Notes under the pieces: generated by a model
Seen by the model: only the letters and a program-made list of their open reading frames with translations
The model's database searches: none
What the model was told of the DNA's origin: nothing
NCBI GenBank assembly: GCA_964019335.1
Contig: OZ025689.1
Location: 124,001 to 188,000 of the forward strand
Source: Diplonema japonicum
Lineage: Eukaryota > Euglenozoa > Diplonemea > Diplonemida > Diplonemidae
Direction: 5' to 3'
DNA length: 64,000 nucleotides
Translations under genes and position numbers: made by a program
In this document: positions 1-10,759 of the stretch, one piece after another
Numbering within the stretch: position 1 is the first letter of the stretch
Layout of the letters: each line of letters starts with the position of its first letter

Positions 1-859
1 GGTTGTCTAAAAGAACATTTTGAAGCTCTTTAAACCGTGTAATAAGGGAAGGAAAGCCTTCCATCTCACAGTCGTCTGCTACATGCAGATCAACACTGAC
101 GCTGGCCTTCCCGTACGAAGCGATAGTTTTTTTTAATATGTTGAGAGTGTCGCCCACCGTTTCTGCGAGGGTAGCGTAGTCGTAGCTGTCCGTCTCGTCG
201 GGTGTGTCGGGGTCTTCATCGTCGATGTCCTCGCTGTCGGCGTTGTCGTCTCCGAAGGAGAATTTTTTGTTTGCGATGTAATCGTTGATCCCTGTGAGGG
301 AGTCCTCCCAGGAGTTGATGGTGAGGTAGTTCTTAACGTCATCTAATATTCTGTCGATGGCGAGGGACTTCGTCAGTTCTTTGAATCTTTCTTCGTTCTC
401 GCCGTCCAGTGTGTTCGAGTCGAACATCTCAAGCTCTTGAGAGCTGCCGTCCGACAGCGACAAAGACGTTTCCTCAACACACGCGTCTAGTTCTTGTTGT
501 GCTGCTTGAACAAGTTCCTCTCGTGAGTTGAATTTTACGCAGCTTTTTGCTCGTTGAGTTGTCCCGAATCCCATTTGTTTAAACTGCTGTTCGATGCACT
601 CGTAAGGGTTTCCTTCGTTGTTCTCCGCGCATTGCAGCATAGCCGCCTCGAGGCTCTCGCACACGCGGGTTCTTCTTAAGTATTTGTCGGCTTCGCGGTC
701 TGTGTAGGAGCCTTTATTGTGGACGCATTCGGCCACCCAAGTGTGGTGGTCGTCTGGTCTTTCCTTTGACAGGCCCTCTATCACGTTAGCATACAGCTGG
801 TTGAGGTTGTGTTGCCGCACGTATGCTTTGTGTTCTTCTGGTGAATTTAGTATCCGCAT
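1..859 (-). CDS. Dpy-30/RIIa-like protein, 3' end outside window
   Basis: An open frame runs from an ATG at 859 down to the window edge without a stop (286 codons visible). Residues about 17-50 (LNQLYANVIEGLSKERPDDH) resemble the Dpy-30/RIIa docking motif, which dimerises and binds amphipathic helices in COMPASS, PKA-anchoring and axonemal radial-spoke proteins. A Cys-containing segment follows (about 67-110), then an acidic stretch rich in Asp/Glu (about 205-225). The upstream sequence is T- and C-rich homopolymer. The Dpy-30 assignment rests on motif appearance only; the rest of the protein is unrecognised. It is the most downstream gene of the minus-strand array in this window. Confidence 0.55.
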   Translation of the reverse strand, partial: MRILNSPEEHKAYVRQHNLNQLYANVIEGLSKERPDDHHTWVAECVHNKGSYTDREADKYLRRTRVCESLEAAMLQCAENNEGNPYECIEQQFKQMGFGTTQRAKSCVKFNSREELVQAAQQELDACVEETSLSLSDGSSQELEMFDSNTLDGENEERFKELTKSLAIDRILDDVKNYLTINSWEDSLTGINDYIANKKFSFGDDNADSEDIDDEDPDTPDETDSYDYATLAETVGDTLNILKKTIASYGKASVSVDLHVADDCEMEGFPSLITRFKELQNVLLDN

Positions 860-1223
860 TTTCTTTTTTTTTCTTTTCTAGGGGGATTTTTTTTTTTTCC
901 CCTCCCCCTCCACCTTCTTGAGATTTTGAAAAAGGTTTTGTTTTTTTTGTGGGGGGGGGAGAATATGTCTAACTATGGTCTTTTGGTAAGCTTGCGAGAC
1001 TTTGACCGAAAGTGGTCGAAAAAAAGAAGAAAAAAAACAAAAAAGGATGTTCCCCCCCTTTCTTTTTCTTCTTTTTTCTACAAGCCAAAAAGAGGTATTT
1101 ACAGAAAGACCAATGATTCATCCGGTTTTTGTTTTTTTTTTTTTTTCTTTTGTGAAAAAATAGTCTTTCCCCCTCCCCCCCCCCCTTTTTTTTTCTTCTC
1201 ATTCGATTGAAAGCTAGTTTGTA

Positions 1224-1256
<33 letters not shown>

Positions 1257-1434
1257 ACTGGAGGAAAAAAAAAAAAAAAATTAGCATGGAATAAACCCTG
1301 TCCCGATAAAGTCTTTTTACACCTATTGCTCTGGGGCAGGTAATCGCTTTTACGGGTAGTGGTAAGGCTAGTTATTCCTTTTTTTTTTTTTTTCCTATCT
1401 TTTTTTTTTTCTTCTTCTTTTTTTTTTCCTTCAT
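860..1434. other. Gene-free homopolymer-rich spacer
   Basis: Runs of A, T, C and G dominate. Predicted frames here encode only poly-Lys or poly-Phe and are not credible genes. One non-homopolymer insert of about 100 bp (about 1282-1378) sits between an A-tract and a T-tract and has 7-bp complementary ends (GGAATAA / TTATTCC). Confidence 0.7.
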
Positions 1435-2095
1435 TTAATTCACCTCTCCCCGAAGGAGCGCGAAGTAGGAGTGGAGAGATGTTGTTGCGATAACCGAGGT
1501 GGGTACCTCTGGGGTGGGTGTAATGAAACAAACATGAGAAACATGTGGTTGGAGGTAAATGGCAACAGGGAGAGAGCTGTCGACAGCTATGGCAGGCCGG
1601 GGGGAGCCGAGGAGCTGTCGGTAGATAGCCTTCTTACCGATCTCAGTAGAACAGAACAGGAGTCTATGGGAGGGGAAAGGCTTTGCAAACGGAATTCTCG
1701 CCATGCCCGCCCTCACCAAATCCTCTTTGTCGGTGTCGTCCTCAATCTGCATCACAAAATACAGGTCACAGTCTTCAGCAAGTGTCACCAACTCGTCAGC
1801 ATCTTCCTTAAAAATTACAAACTTCCCCTCTGTAAACCGGCCTACTGCCTCGACTCCTATGACCACTTTCCAACCTTTTAAATTTGCCTCACCGACGTCT
1901 GTAAGTTCATCCGGTGACTGGGAGCCGGTAGAGACCGATGAAGGGGCATTCCGCCTTCCATGGTGCGGTACGCTGGATGTATCTAAAAATCAATACAAAA
2001 AAAAAAAGAAATTAAAAAAAAAAAAATCATACTTTTAATCAAATACCTCACCCCTATTATGGTCACCGCCGCTGCGCCGAGCGTTGCCACCCATT
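1435..2095 (-). CDS. PEX22-like peroxisomal membrane protein
   Basis: The main frame (1435 to about 1910) contains a block resembling PEX22: a short strand-helix core with HRLLFCSTEIGKKAIYRQL, then a PRPAIAVDSS segment, as in plant and protist PEX22. Upstream, an ATG near 2095 gives a hydrophobic start (MKWVATLGAAAVTIIGVR), matching the single N-terminal anchor of PEX22, which recruits the ubiquitin-conjugating enzyme PEX4 to peroxisomes. A T-rich intron with a GTATTT donor and TTTTTAG acceptor lies between the two parts (about 1988-2041). I could not make the frames join cleanly, so a homopolymer length error or a further intron is possible. PEX22 is very divergent, so the name is tentative. 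Confidence 0.45.
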
Positions 2096-2182
2096 TCATT
2101 TTTTTTTTAAACTCCCTTCCTTTGCAAACCATCAAGATGAGAACGAAAAAAAAGGGGGAGGGGGGGAGAAATCTTTCTCGTT

Positions 2183-2527
2183 TTACATGTAAGGTCCCTT
2201 TGTGGTATAACTCGCAGTTTCTCCCGTTTTGTTGCGCACTAGACTGTTATTCTGGTCCAGCAGGGAGTCCAGCCCGTTGGACGCCATTTGCATTGCCTCG
2301 CTGATGTCCTTTTTATCTTTTAACTGCATGTTGGTTCTGTACAGCCGCCTCACTTCGTGTCGCACTGATGCTCTTCTTATAGAAGGCCAAATTCTAAGCT
2401 CTCTGAGCACCTCTTTGTAAACGTTGAGGACGTGCCGCTTCCTCTCTGCCTCCGACTGTGGCTTGAACTGCAGTAAGCGATCGAGAGATCTCTTCCCTGC
2501 ATTCCTGAATGACGTGCCAAAATTCAT
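2183..2527 (-). CDS. LYR-motif (Complex1_LYR) small mitochondrial protein
   Basis: A 114-residue basic helical protein. Residues about 33-45 (HVLNVYKEVLREL) resemble the LYR motif of the Complex1_LYR family, with Tyr-Lys in place of Tyr-Arg. A downstream helix has HEVRRLYRTNMQLKD, like the conserved Phe/Tyr-Arg segment of NDUFA6/LYRM proteins. Members bind acyl carrier protein and serve as complex I subunits or as assembly factors for respiratory complexes and Fe-S biogenesis in the mitochondrial matrix. Length is typical (90-130 aa). The specific member (NDUFA6-like or other) cannot be decided. The 3' flank is a purine-rich tract. Confidence 0.5.
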   Translation of the reverse strand: MNFGTSFRNAGKRSLDRLLQFKPQSEAERKRHVLNVYKEVLRELRIWPSIRRASVRHEVRRLYRTNMQLKDKKDISEAMQMASNGLDSLLDQNNSLVRNKTGETASYTTKGPYM

Positions 2528-2847
2528 TCTGCTGGCTGAGAGGGGGGTTGACAGTTTAGAAAAATTGCAAGCAAATAAAAAAAAAATCGTCTTTTTTTTT
2601 CTTTAAACATGAAGAACCAAAAAAAAAAAAAAAAAGGGAGAAAAAATACGAGAGGGAGTTTGTTTTAGAAAAAAAAAAAAAGGAAAAAAAAAAGGAGGAG
2701 AAAAAAAAAAAAAAACCAATGTTTCTTTTTTTTTTTTTTGTTTTTTTTTTTTTTTGTTCCCCTGTTTTTTTTTCCTTTTTTTTTTCTTCTTCGAAAAAAT
2801 ACGGACTTCTTGGGGGAGAAAATTCTGGTGACAGTTCTTTTTTTTTC

Positions 2848-2880
<33 letters not shown>

Positions 2881-3253
2881 CTTTTAAATTCCTCGCAGTG
2901 GTGGAACAACAAGATATATCAGCTGAAAGAAAAAGGGAGAAAGGTTTATTCTTAGTTTGTCTTTTCCCTTTCAAAGAGAAAAGAAAAAAAGAAGAAAAAA
3001 ACAACCACACGCCGGTACATTAAACCTTCTCTTGTTTTCTCTCCCTTCAACTCTTGTTTTGCACCCTCTGTGCATGCAAGGACAAAGAAAACTTAAAAAA
3101 ATTCAAATAAAAAATAAAGGCTTCACTCCAGGGGTTTCCTTTTCCCCGTTGTTTTTTTTTTTTTTAAAGCTTATTTTACAAATTTCTTCTGTATAAAAAT
3201 ATAAAAAAAAAGGGAGGGGAGAGTGGGGGAATAAAAAAAAAAAAAGAAAAATG
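2528..3253. other. Homopolymer-rich spacer without recognisable gene
   Basis: Alternating long A and T tracts (for example near 2620-2640, 2725-2756 and 2845-2880). Frames on both strands give low-complexity Lys/Phe proteins only. No RNA gene or transposon end was recognised. Confidence 0.7.
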
Positions 3254-3300
3254 GAAATTACGAACCTCGACCCGTTGTGAGTGAGGGGTATGACGAAAAA
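3254..3300 (-). repeat. Short conserved block downstream of PSAT copy A
   Basis: About 47 bp flanked by A-rich DNA. It is nearly identical (two substitutions seen) to 9281-9326, which lies at the equivalent place downstream of PSAT copy B. The sequence between the block and the stop codon differs completely between loci. The start of the block also resembles a site near 26921. It could be a LINE-type 3' tag or part of the ancestral gene's 3' flank. Confidence 0.6.
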
Positions 3301-3417
3301 GAAAAAAAAATAGAAAAAAACCTAAATAAAAAAGTGGATATTCTTTTTTTTTTTTTTTAATCAGAAGAAACTTTTATCTTTTGCTAGAGCGTTTCTAACA
3401 ACCCACTGCCCCACTAT

Positions 3418-4718
3418 CTACTGGTGGCGCTTCATGAACTCGTGCATGAACCTCTGTACCTCCTGGATGTGCTCGATGGGCTGGGGGTTGTACATGGTGA
3501 CCCTAATGGCGTCCGAGGGGATGCCGAGAGGGTGCGACCTGATGTCCAACCACCCCATCTCGGTGGAGGCCTCGTGAAGGAAGAGGTTCACAAGTTCCTG
3601 GTTCTTCTGGGTGGTCCCGTCACCGATGGTGAAGACGACCTGCATCCTGGACCTGTACCTCTCATCAGTCACGAAGGTGTTGTAGAAGCCCTTCGACTCG
3701 TCGCATGTGTCGTACAGAAGCCTAGACCTCCTCTTCGCGAGGTCCTCGAAGAAGTCCATTCCACCCCTCTCCTTCATCCAGTCGAGGGTGAGCTCAGCCA
3801 TCCACACAGACAGGATCACAGGGACGTTCCAGATCTTGTTGGGGGCGTCGTTGAAGACCTTCCACCTGCACATAGTAGGGGTGTGCGGGAGGATCGTGTC
3901 GGCGGTGATGAGGTCCTTCCTGATCACGGCAAGGCAGAACCCGGCTGTGCTGAAGTTCTTGTGTGCCGCGGCGTACACCATCCCGTACTTGCTGAAGTCG
4001 ACCTTCTTCGACCCGAGGTCCGCACTCTGGTCGGAGATGAGGGGCATCCCCTCAGGGACCACCTCGTAAGGGAAGTCGATGAACTCGAACCCCTGACGTG
4101 TGTCAGCAGACGTGTAGTGCATGTACACACCGTCCTTGTTGATCTTCCAATCCTTCGGCTCCGGGACCGTGAAGTACAGCCCTGTCTCGTCCTCGGCCGT
4201 CCTGTGCACCTTGCAGTACAGCTCCGCCTCGCGCGACGCCTTTTCGGACCAGTGCCCGTTCATGATGTAGTTCGCCACCTTCGGCCCAGTGGGGTTTGTC
4301 GGCTGTGCCCCACCCATCAAGTTCATGGGGATCGCTGCGAACTGCAGTGTCGCCCCACCGTTGAAGAAGAAGATCTCGTGCGTGTCAGGGATGTCCAGCA
4401 TCTCCTTGAACTTCGTCTCCGTCGCGTCCTGCACCTCGTGGAACCAGCCAGTGCGGTACCCGAGCTCCGCAACGCTGATCGACTTCCCCTTCCAGTTCGC
4501 GAACTCCTTCTGCGCCCTCTCCAAGACCTCGATAGGGAGAGCAGCGTTCCCCGCAGACAGGTTCATCACCCTCCCTGTCGCAGGCACCTCAGCGTACTTC
4601 ACATCAAGCGGGGCGTCCGCAACCTCTGCAGGTAAGGGTGTAAGGATGTTTAGATAACTAAAAAAAAATAACACATACTGGACGCCATCCTCCTCTGAAT
4701 GCCCCTGAAAGCCTTCAT
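3418..4718 (-). CDS. PSAT1: Phosphoserine aminotransferase, copy A
   Basis: A PLP-dependent class V aminotransferase (EC 2.6.1.52) converting 3-phosphohydroxypyruvate and glutamate to O-phosphoserine and 2-oxoglutarate in serine synthesis. The intact 3418-4625 exon carries SAGNAALP near the N terminus, FFNGGATLQF (phosphate-binding loop) and the PLP lysine in AAAHKNFSTAGF (Lys236 of the spliced protein). A better start than the exon-internal Met is an ATG at 4718: exon 1 4679-4718, intron 4626-4678 (53 nt, GTATGT..GCAG), exon 2 3418-4625, giving 415 aa in frame and a basic leader (MKAFRGIQRRMAS) that may target mitochondria. It is identical to copy B including the intron. A long antisense frame across it is a codon-bias shadow. 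Confidence 0.93.
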
Positions 4719-4917
4719 TTTCTTATGTGTTGTGATAAAGGTGTGTTCTTTTGTTAATAACCTTTGTTGTGAATGGAGATGTGTAATCGAAAGATCGCTC
4801 TAAAAACTGTTATAGGACACAGCACGACCCTTTGCTGCGCAAGATAACGGGGAAGGGTTAATGGGGGTGCCTGGGCGGTCCCAGCGATCTGGCAACCCTA
4901 AAAAAAACAAGAAATAA

Positions 4918-7900
4918 CTCAAAGTACAGGACAAGCCGCTAGAGGGCCGCCCCATGGGAGGGGGGGGTCTATCTGTTAATACTCCCCTTCTGGAGCATTG
5001 CTTTCATCCCGATCGTGGCTGTGAGCGTCTTGCGAAGTCGAGTGATGCGATCCCGCTTGTAGGCGGCCTTCAAATCCATCAGCTTGTCGTGCGTGGACTG
5101 GGTAGCAAAAATGGGCCTCCTGGAGAAGCCTATAGCTGCCTTTCCTCCTATGGCGATGAGGGATTTCACCCTTTTCTGCTCATCCGCTGGGAAGGGGCGT
5201 CGCTTCTTCCGTGCCCTGCACGCTGCGTTTATCTTTACGATTAGGGCCTTGATTCTGCGTGCCCTATCTTCCAGCAGGCCTCCTAATGATTTACCGGTCG
5301 TCCATTCGAAGTCAATGGCTAGCTCCACCGCCGACACCTCCGAGGTGGTGTCCTTCTCCACCCAGCGCAGCTGTGACAACCATTGTAGCAGCGGGTTCAG
5401 GTACTGGGACAGGACCCCACTCACTCCCTCGAGCTCGCCTGCTATCGGAACGGGGCATCTCTTTCCTACTACATTTCGTTCCCACGGTAGCGGCTGTGTG
5501 TTGACGTCCTCCTTCTGCATGAGCTCCACGTCCCGCTTCTCAACCACCACGGCCAAGTATCGTTGCAGTTTTTCCAGGTATGCAAAGGCACGTCCTCTCG
5601 GCAGTATTGCGTGTAGCTCAAGACACAGGGGCCATCCCGTCCTGTCGCGCAGCGGTTCCAAACCGTCCTGTGCCAGCTCGTCCCGTGCACACTCGTAGAG
5701 CTGATGGCGGAGTAAGGTTACCGTGTCCGGGTGTGGAGACTCACACAGGTCACACCTGAACCCTTGTGTGCGTGGTACTTCCGTCGTTGGGACGTGGTCT
5801 ATGCTGTCCCCGTCTTCCCGTGCCATCTCCTTCTGGTGCCAGAGGGACGCTCCTTTGACTCGTATCTGCATGCGGGCTAAGGTGAGGGGACCCCTCCGGC
5901 GATCACCCGTCTCAGGCAGTAGGACATGAGTGGTCCTTGGCTGTCTTCCACAGTTGGTTGGTTTTGGGATCCGCTCCCGCCTCCATCCCCTTCACTGTTC
6001 TTTCGTTCGCCAGTGCTCCGGGCTTTCCTCACCGCGTCCCTAAAGGCGTGCCCGCGCTCGGCCCAGGGTTTGTTCCTACAGTCTAGCAGTTGCGTCCAAC
6101 TCCACCCTATGTAGGGGAGCCACTGACAGATCAGGTTGCCTACTGGCCCCATTGGGATGGACCCCGTGCCGCACCCCGCAGCGATCCGTGTGCATCTCTG
6201 TCGCAGTCTCTCGTCGTCAAGCGCTCTGGACACTACCTTCAGGGAGTGGTATATCACATTGGAGAGGGGGTCGCTGGTGTGCCCCTTCAAGAGGACCGTG
6301 TTGACCGCGGTTGGAGATCGTCCACGATGATGCGGGCCCCACAGATTGCATGTTACCCTCGTTGACAACTTCTTGAGTGTCTCGTCACATGGGGGAGAGA
6401 ACGGCCCGCTGTGGCATGACGGGAGTACTGTCGTGCTGACCATGTGTGCTTTGGTCTCGAAAGCTAATCTCGTGCACCCTAGCCGGTCTAGTGAGTCAAG
6501 TGCATCCGTGGATGGTTCCATTTCGTTCCTGTCCTGCGCGTGTTGATCCTCACGCCAAGCCCTTTGAGGTTCGTCACTGTCTTGTAAGGTACAGCAACTA
6601 CCGAGCCTTTCCTATTCGCCGTACGGTCTCCCACGACTCTCGACTTGTAACCCTCTGCGGTGCCAAAGCCAACCGTCTTTTCCTCGTTGACCTTCATGCC
6701 AGTCAGGTCGCAGAACTCCAGAGTCCCTTCGACCGCTGCTTGTAGGGAGTCGCGTAGCTTCGCTAACAGGTAAGCGTCGTCAGCATATGCTAGCACCTCG
6801 GCGTCCGGCGCTACTTGCTCGATGGCCCGTATCATGATGGACAGCAGGGCGTTGATGACAATGACCGACAACGGGCACCCTTGGAGGATTCCGTTTGTGG
6901 CCTCAAACGTGTCACCTACTCCAATGGGGTACTTGAACCTCCTTGTGATCTGGGAATACATCCCCTGGAGTGCTTTTCCTATGGATTCGTCCATCCCCAG
7001 GGCGTTCATGAAGTCAAGTGACAGCTGTTGTGGGACTAGGTCGAAGCACTTTCGAAAATCCAGGGCTAGTCCCTCCAGAGGCTCTCCTTCCACCAAAGCC
7101 AGCTCCAGCTTGGTATACAGTTCCATGAGGGCTGTTGTCGTACTGTGCTTGGGCCTAAACCCGTGCTGTCTCGGCGTGATCCAACGTTCCTGCCAGTCAA
7201 GGACATCCTTCAGCCTCGTACACGCCCACAAGCGATAGATGGTGCTGTCACTGTGATGGGTCGGTGGTTCAGCGGTGCTGACCCTTCACCCTTTGGTATC
7301 AGTGACACCAGGGCTGTCGTGATCTGTCTCGGCCACTGGCCTGTCTCCTCAATCAGGTTGAAGAGGTCTGCGAAGGCCTTCAGGATGCTCACCGGGAGAC
7401 GTTTCAGCTCACTCATTCGCCAGCCGTCTACGCCACAGGCTCCCTTCTCCGGCTTCTTTTTGACCACTTCTCTTAGCCGCTCTGCTGTGATCGGGGTCCG
7501 CGTCATTGGGGTTTTCTTGATTAAGTCCCTGTAGCGTTGTGCGAATCGTTCGTACTGCGGCTCGTCTTCTGGTGTCCGCGCAGAAAAGTGCCCGACCAAG
7601 CATCCCGCATCACCTCGTCCATCTTCCGTAGGTTTGCGGTCACCCCGCCGTCTGCTGTCTCAACCACATCTGTCTTCTGGTTTGGGCGGTCTCTGACCCA
7701 GGCCGTGATGTGTCTGCGCTCCTTCCCAAAGTCTGAGCGTATTGAACGTTCGTATGCTTTCGCCTGCATGTTCTTGCGTTGTAGGAGCAGCTCCGATAAC
7801 ATTCCCTAGACGAGCGTAGTCTTCAGCTATTTCCAGCTCTCCCCTGATGCTATCAATACTCCCTGCCGCGTCGATCTTGCAGAACTCGACCTTCAGCTCT

Positions 7901-8690
7901 TCCCCCAACGTTGTAATGTTCCTGAGTGTGTTCCGTACCTCTACTGGGAGCGGCCCGCAGTGCCCGCCCTCATAGAGCTTTAACATTTGCTGTTTTGCGC
8001 TTCGGATTTTGAGCTTCAACTTCTCAAGTCGTTGTTGTCGATTTGTTGCCGCCCCAACTGCCGACTCCGTAGACCTCGCACTCAGCTCCGACTTCGTAGG
8101 CTCCCGTACCTTGCCTCTCCCGAACCTTGCCTCTCCCGAACCCTGCCTCTCCCGGTGTATACGCTGCGCACCGGACCCACGTATCCATGTAGTACTAAGG
8201 AAGGCTGGGATGTTGAGTGTTACCGACAGGCATCGGTGGTCCGACCCGGAGATAGCCTCGTTTACTCCACAATGTTCGAGCCCCTGGGCCGCGATGTTGT
8301 TCAACAGTACCCTATCCACCCGCGTACTGCAGTTGGTTCTGACAAGCGTGCTCTCTACCTGCACTCCATCCCTCCGAGCACAGAATGCAGCGGCGTCTAC
8401 CCAGTCCGTCTGTAAAGCCCTCCTTAGCGTGGCGGAACGGGTTTCGTCCGTTGTTGAAGTCACCCATCACGGCCACCGGCACGTCTCCCAGCTCGAACTT
8501 GAGTCGGTGTAGTAGGTAATGGAGAAGCTCCTCACGGTACTTCGCCTTCGTCGGGTCCTGTCCTGAGTGGCAGTATACATTCACCAGATGAAGCCATCGC
8601 TTGTTCCCATCAAGTGAGATTTTCACGTGTGACCATCTGTCCTTGTGCGCCCAGTCGTTTCACAGACCACCGCTGTCCGTGGTTTTTTCA
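4918..8690 (-). mobile_element. LINE A: decayed APE-type non-LTR retrotransposon
   Basis: Minus-strand remains of one long LINE ORF broken by several frameshifts. In order: APE-like endonuclease (about 8626-8100; motifs GDFN and SGSDH), a linker, reverse transcriptase (about 7600-6490; QHGFRPKHSTTTAL, DFRKCFDLVPQ, LQGCPLS and catalytic LAYADDAY), then a C-terminal part (about 6520-4969) with a CCHC-type finger (CDLCESPHPD..) and a terminal domain ending at a stop at 4969. The 3' UTR ends at about 4918 beside an A-rich plus-strand tract. The 5' end is vague (about 8690). It lies between the two PSAT copies and in the same orientation as host genes. A 5'-truncated relative is at 27580-27902. 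Confidence 0.9.
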
Positions 8691-8911
8691 CAAAGGTAGG
8701 AGAAATAAAAAATAATAAATTTGTATTTAAACGAGAAACAAAAGGTGAGAGGGAGGAGGAGAGGGGCGGGGAGGGAACAAAGAAAAAAGAAGCCGGTCAC
8801 ATAAATCGTTGCCAGTATCAAGAAGTCCACACTTATGTCCCTCTTCTCGCTTTTCACGGGTGCAGCAATACAGGCGATCTCGAGTGGGATAGCTGGCACT
8901 CCATTTCTCAA
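8660..8911 (-). CDS. Small hydrophobic ORF, doubtful
   Basis: An 83-codon frame beginning MRNGVPAIPLEIACIAAPVK, with a later hydrophobic stretch of about 35 residues. The first 45 residues look like real protein; the rest becomes low-complexity and runs into the 5' edge of LINE A. It might be the start of a gene whose remainder was displaced by the LINE, or a small membrane protein. No family is recognised. Confidence 0.2.
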   Translation of the reverse strand: MRNGVPAIPLEIACIAAPVKSEKRDISVDFLILATIYVTGFFFLCSLPAPLLLPLTFCFSFKYKFIIFYFSYLCEKTTDSGGL

Positions 8912-9280
8912 AATGAGGAAATTAATTTCCTACACATCACGTCACGCGCACAAACAGAATAGAAATGGAGTCCTCCCCCCCCTCGATCCCTGTTGTCTTT
9001 TCTTCTTCTTTTACACCTAATCTTTGTTCACGCTCAAGAGAATAAGGTTCTCCCTTTTTCTTTTTTTAATTATTTTTTTTTTTTAATTCTCCAAACGAAA
9101 GAGTAAATTCAATGCCCGCTCATAGCAAAACATTGCGAAAGGTCCTTTCAAAGGCACATGTTGATTAGATACACACCCCATCAATTTTCTTTTAGTTTTA
9201 ATATTCAGCTTTCCGTAATACAAAAAAAATAAAAAAGCCCGAGGAGAAGTAGAAGACACAAAAAAACAAAAAACAGAAAA
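8912..9280. other. Spacer without recognised feature
   Basis: AT-rich, homopolymer-containing DNA between the LINE A 5' flank and the conserved block downstream of PSAT copy B. I see no coding, RNA or transposon signal in it. Confidence 0.6.
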
Positions 9281-9326
9281 GAAATTACAAACCTCGACCC
9301 GTTGTGAGTGAGGGATATGACGAAAA
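9281..9326 (-). repeat. Short conserved block downstream of PSAT copy B
   Basis: Counterpart of 3254-3300, in the same order relative to the gene (about 80 bp beyond the end of the identical PSAT block). It is flanked by A-rich sequence on both sides. Confidence 0.6.
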
Positions 9327-9405
9327 AAAATAATAGAAAAAAAATAAAATAAAATAGAGCCTACGGGCTTTTTTCATTTCCTTTTCTCACTCTCTTTAGT
9401 ACTAT

Positions 9406-10706
9406 CTACTGGTGGCGCTTCATGAACTCGTGCATGAACCTCTGTACCTCCTGGATGTGCTCGATGGGCTGGGGGTTGTACATGGTGACCCTAATGGCGT
9501 CCGAGGGGATGCCGAGAGGGTGCGACCTGATGTCCAACCACCCCATCTCGGTGGAGGCCTCGTGAAGGAAGAGGTTCACAAGTTCCTGGTTCTTCTGGGT
9601 GGTCCCGTCACCGATGGTGAAGACGACCTGCATCCTGGACCTGTACCTCTCATCAGTCACGAAGGTGTTGTAGAAGCCCTTCGACTCGTCGCATGTGTCG
9701 TACAGAAGCCTAGACCTCCTCTTCGCGAGGTCCTCGAAGAAGTCCATTCCACCCCTCTCCTTCATCCAGTCGAGGGTGAGCTCAGCCATCCACACAGACA
9801 GGATCACAGGGACGTTCCAGATCTTGTTGGGGGCGTCGTTGAAGACCTTCCACCTGCACATAGTAGGGGTGTGCGGGAGGATCGTGTCGGCGGTGATGAG
9901 GTCCTTCCTGATCACGGCAAGGCAGAACCCGGCTGTGCTGAAGTTCTTGTGTGCCGCGGCGTACACCATCCCGTACTTGCTGAAGTCGACCTTCTTCGAC
10001 CCGAGGTCCGCACTCTGGTCGGAGATGAGGGGCATCCCCTCAGGGACCACCTCGTAAGGGAAGTCGATGAACTCGAACCCCTGACGTGTGTCAGCAGACG
10101 TGTAGTGCATGTACACACCGTCCTTGTTGATCTTCCAATCCTTCGGCTCCGGGACCGTGAAGTACAGCCCTGTCTCGTCCTCGGCCGTCCTGTGCACCTT
10201 GCAGTACAGCTCCGCCTCGCGCGACGCCTTTTCGGACCAGTGCCCGTTCATGATGTAGTTCGCCACCTTCGGCCCAGTGGGGTTTGTCGGCTGTGCCCCA
10301 CCCATCAAGTTCATGGGGATCGCTGCGAACTGCAGTGTCGCCCCACCGTTGAAGAAGAAGATCTCGTGCGTGTCAGGGATGTCCAGCATCTCCTTGAACT
10401 TCGTCTCCGTCGCGTCCTGCACCTCGTGGAACCAGCCAGTGCGGTACCCGAGCTCCGCAACGCTGATCGACTTCCCCTTCCAGTTCGCGAACTCCTTCTG
10501 CGCCCTCTCCAAGACCTCGATAGGGAGAGCAGCGTTCCCCGCAGACAGGTTCATCACCCTCCCTGTCGCAGGCACCTCAGCGTACTTCACATCAAGCGGG
10601 GCGTCCGCAACCTCTGCAGGTAAGGGTGTAAGGATGTTTAGATAACTAAAAAAAAATAACACATACTGGACGCCATCCTCCTCTGAATGCCCCTGAAAGC
10701 CTTCAT
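9406..10706 (-). CDS. PSAT1: Phosphoserine aminotransferase, copy B
   Basis: Second copy of the serine-pathway aminotransferase, encoding the same 415-residue protein as copy A, with the PLP lysine in AAAHKNFSTAGF. Exon 1 is 10667-10706, the intron 10614-10666, exon 2 9406-10613. The identical block spans 9401-10759 (equal to 3413-4771), so identity starts 5 bp beyond the stop codon and ends about 53 bp upstream of the ATG. Beyond those points the flanks are unrelated, except for the small block at 9281-9326. Both copies look functional, so dosage gain or recent gene conversion is likely. Confidence 0.93.
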
Positions 10707-10759
10707 TTTCTTATGTGTTGTGATAAAGGTGTGTTCTTTTGTTAATAACCTTTGTTGTG

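Noticed and set aside
2556-3010. Several 100-135-codon frames rich in Lys or Phe (also at 1000-1530, 19230-19500, 47278-48700)
   Set aside because: Encoded by A/T homopolymers; composition is unlike the real genes and frames on both strands are equivalent.
3424-4635. 403-codon open frame antisense to PSAT (and its twin at 9412-10623)
   Set aside because: It is a shadow of the GC-rich codon bias of the real gene: Val/Leu/Arg/His-rich, with no recognisable domain, and it runs against the direction of all other genes.
4918-4940. LINE A 3' end contains CCTGTACTTTGAG on the minus strand, resembling the 3' end of the diplonemid spliced leader as I recall it
   Set aside because: Only about nine bases agree and there is no splice donor or SL RNA context; probably chance.
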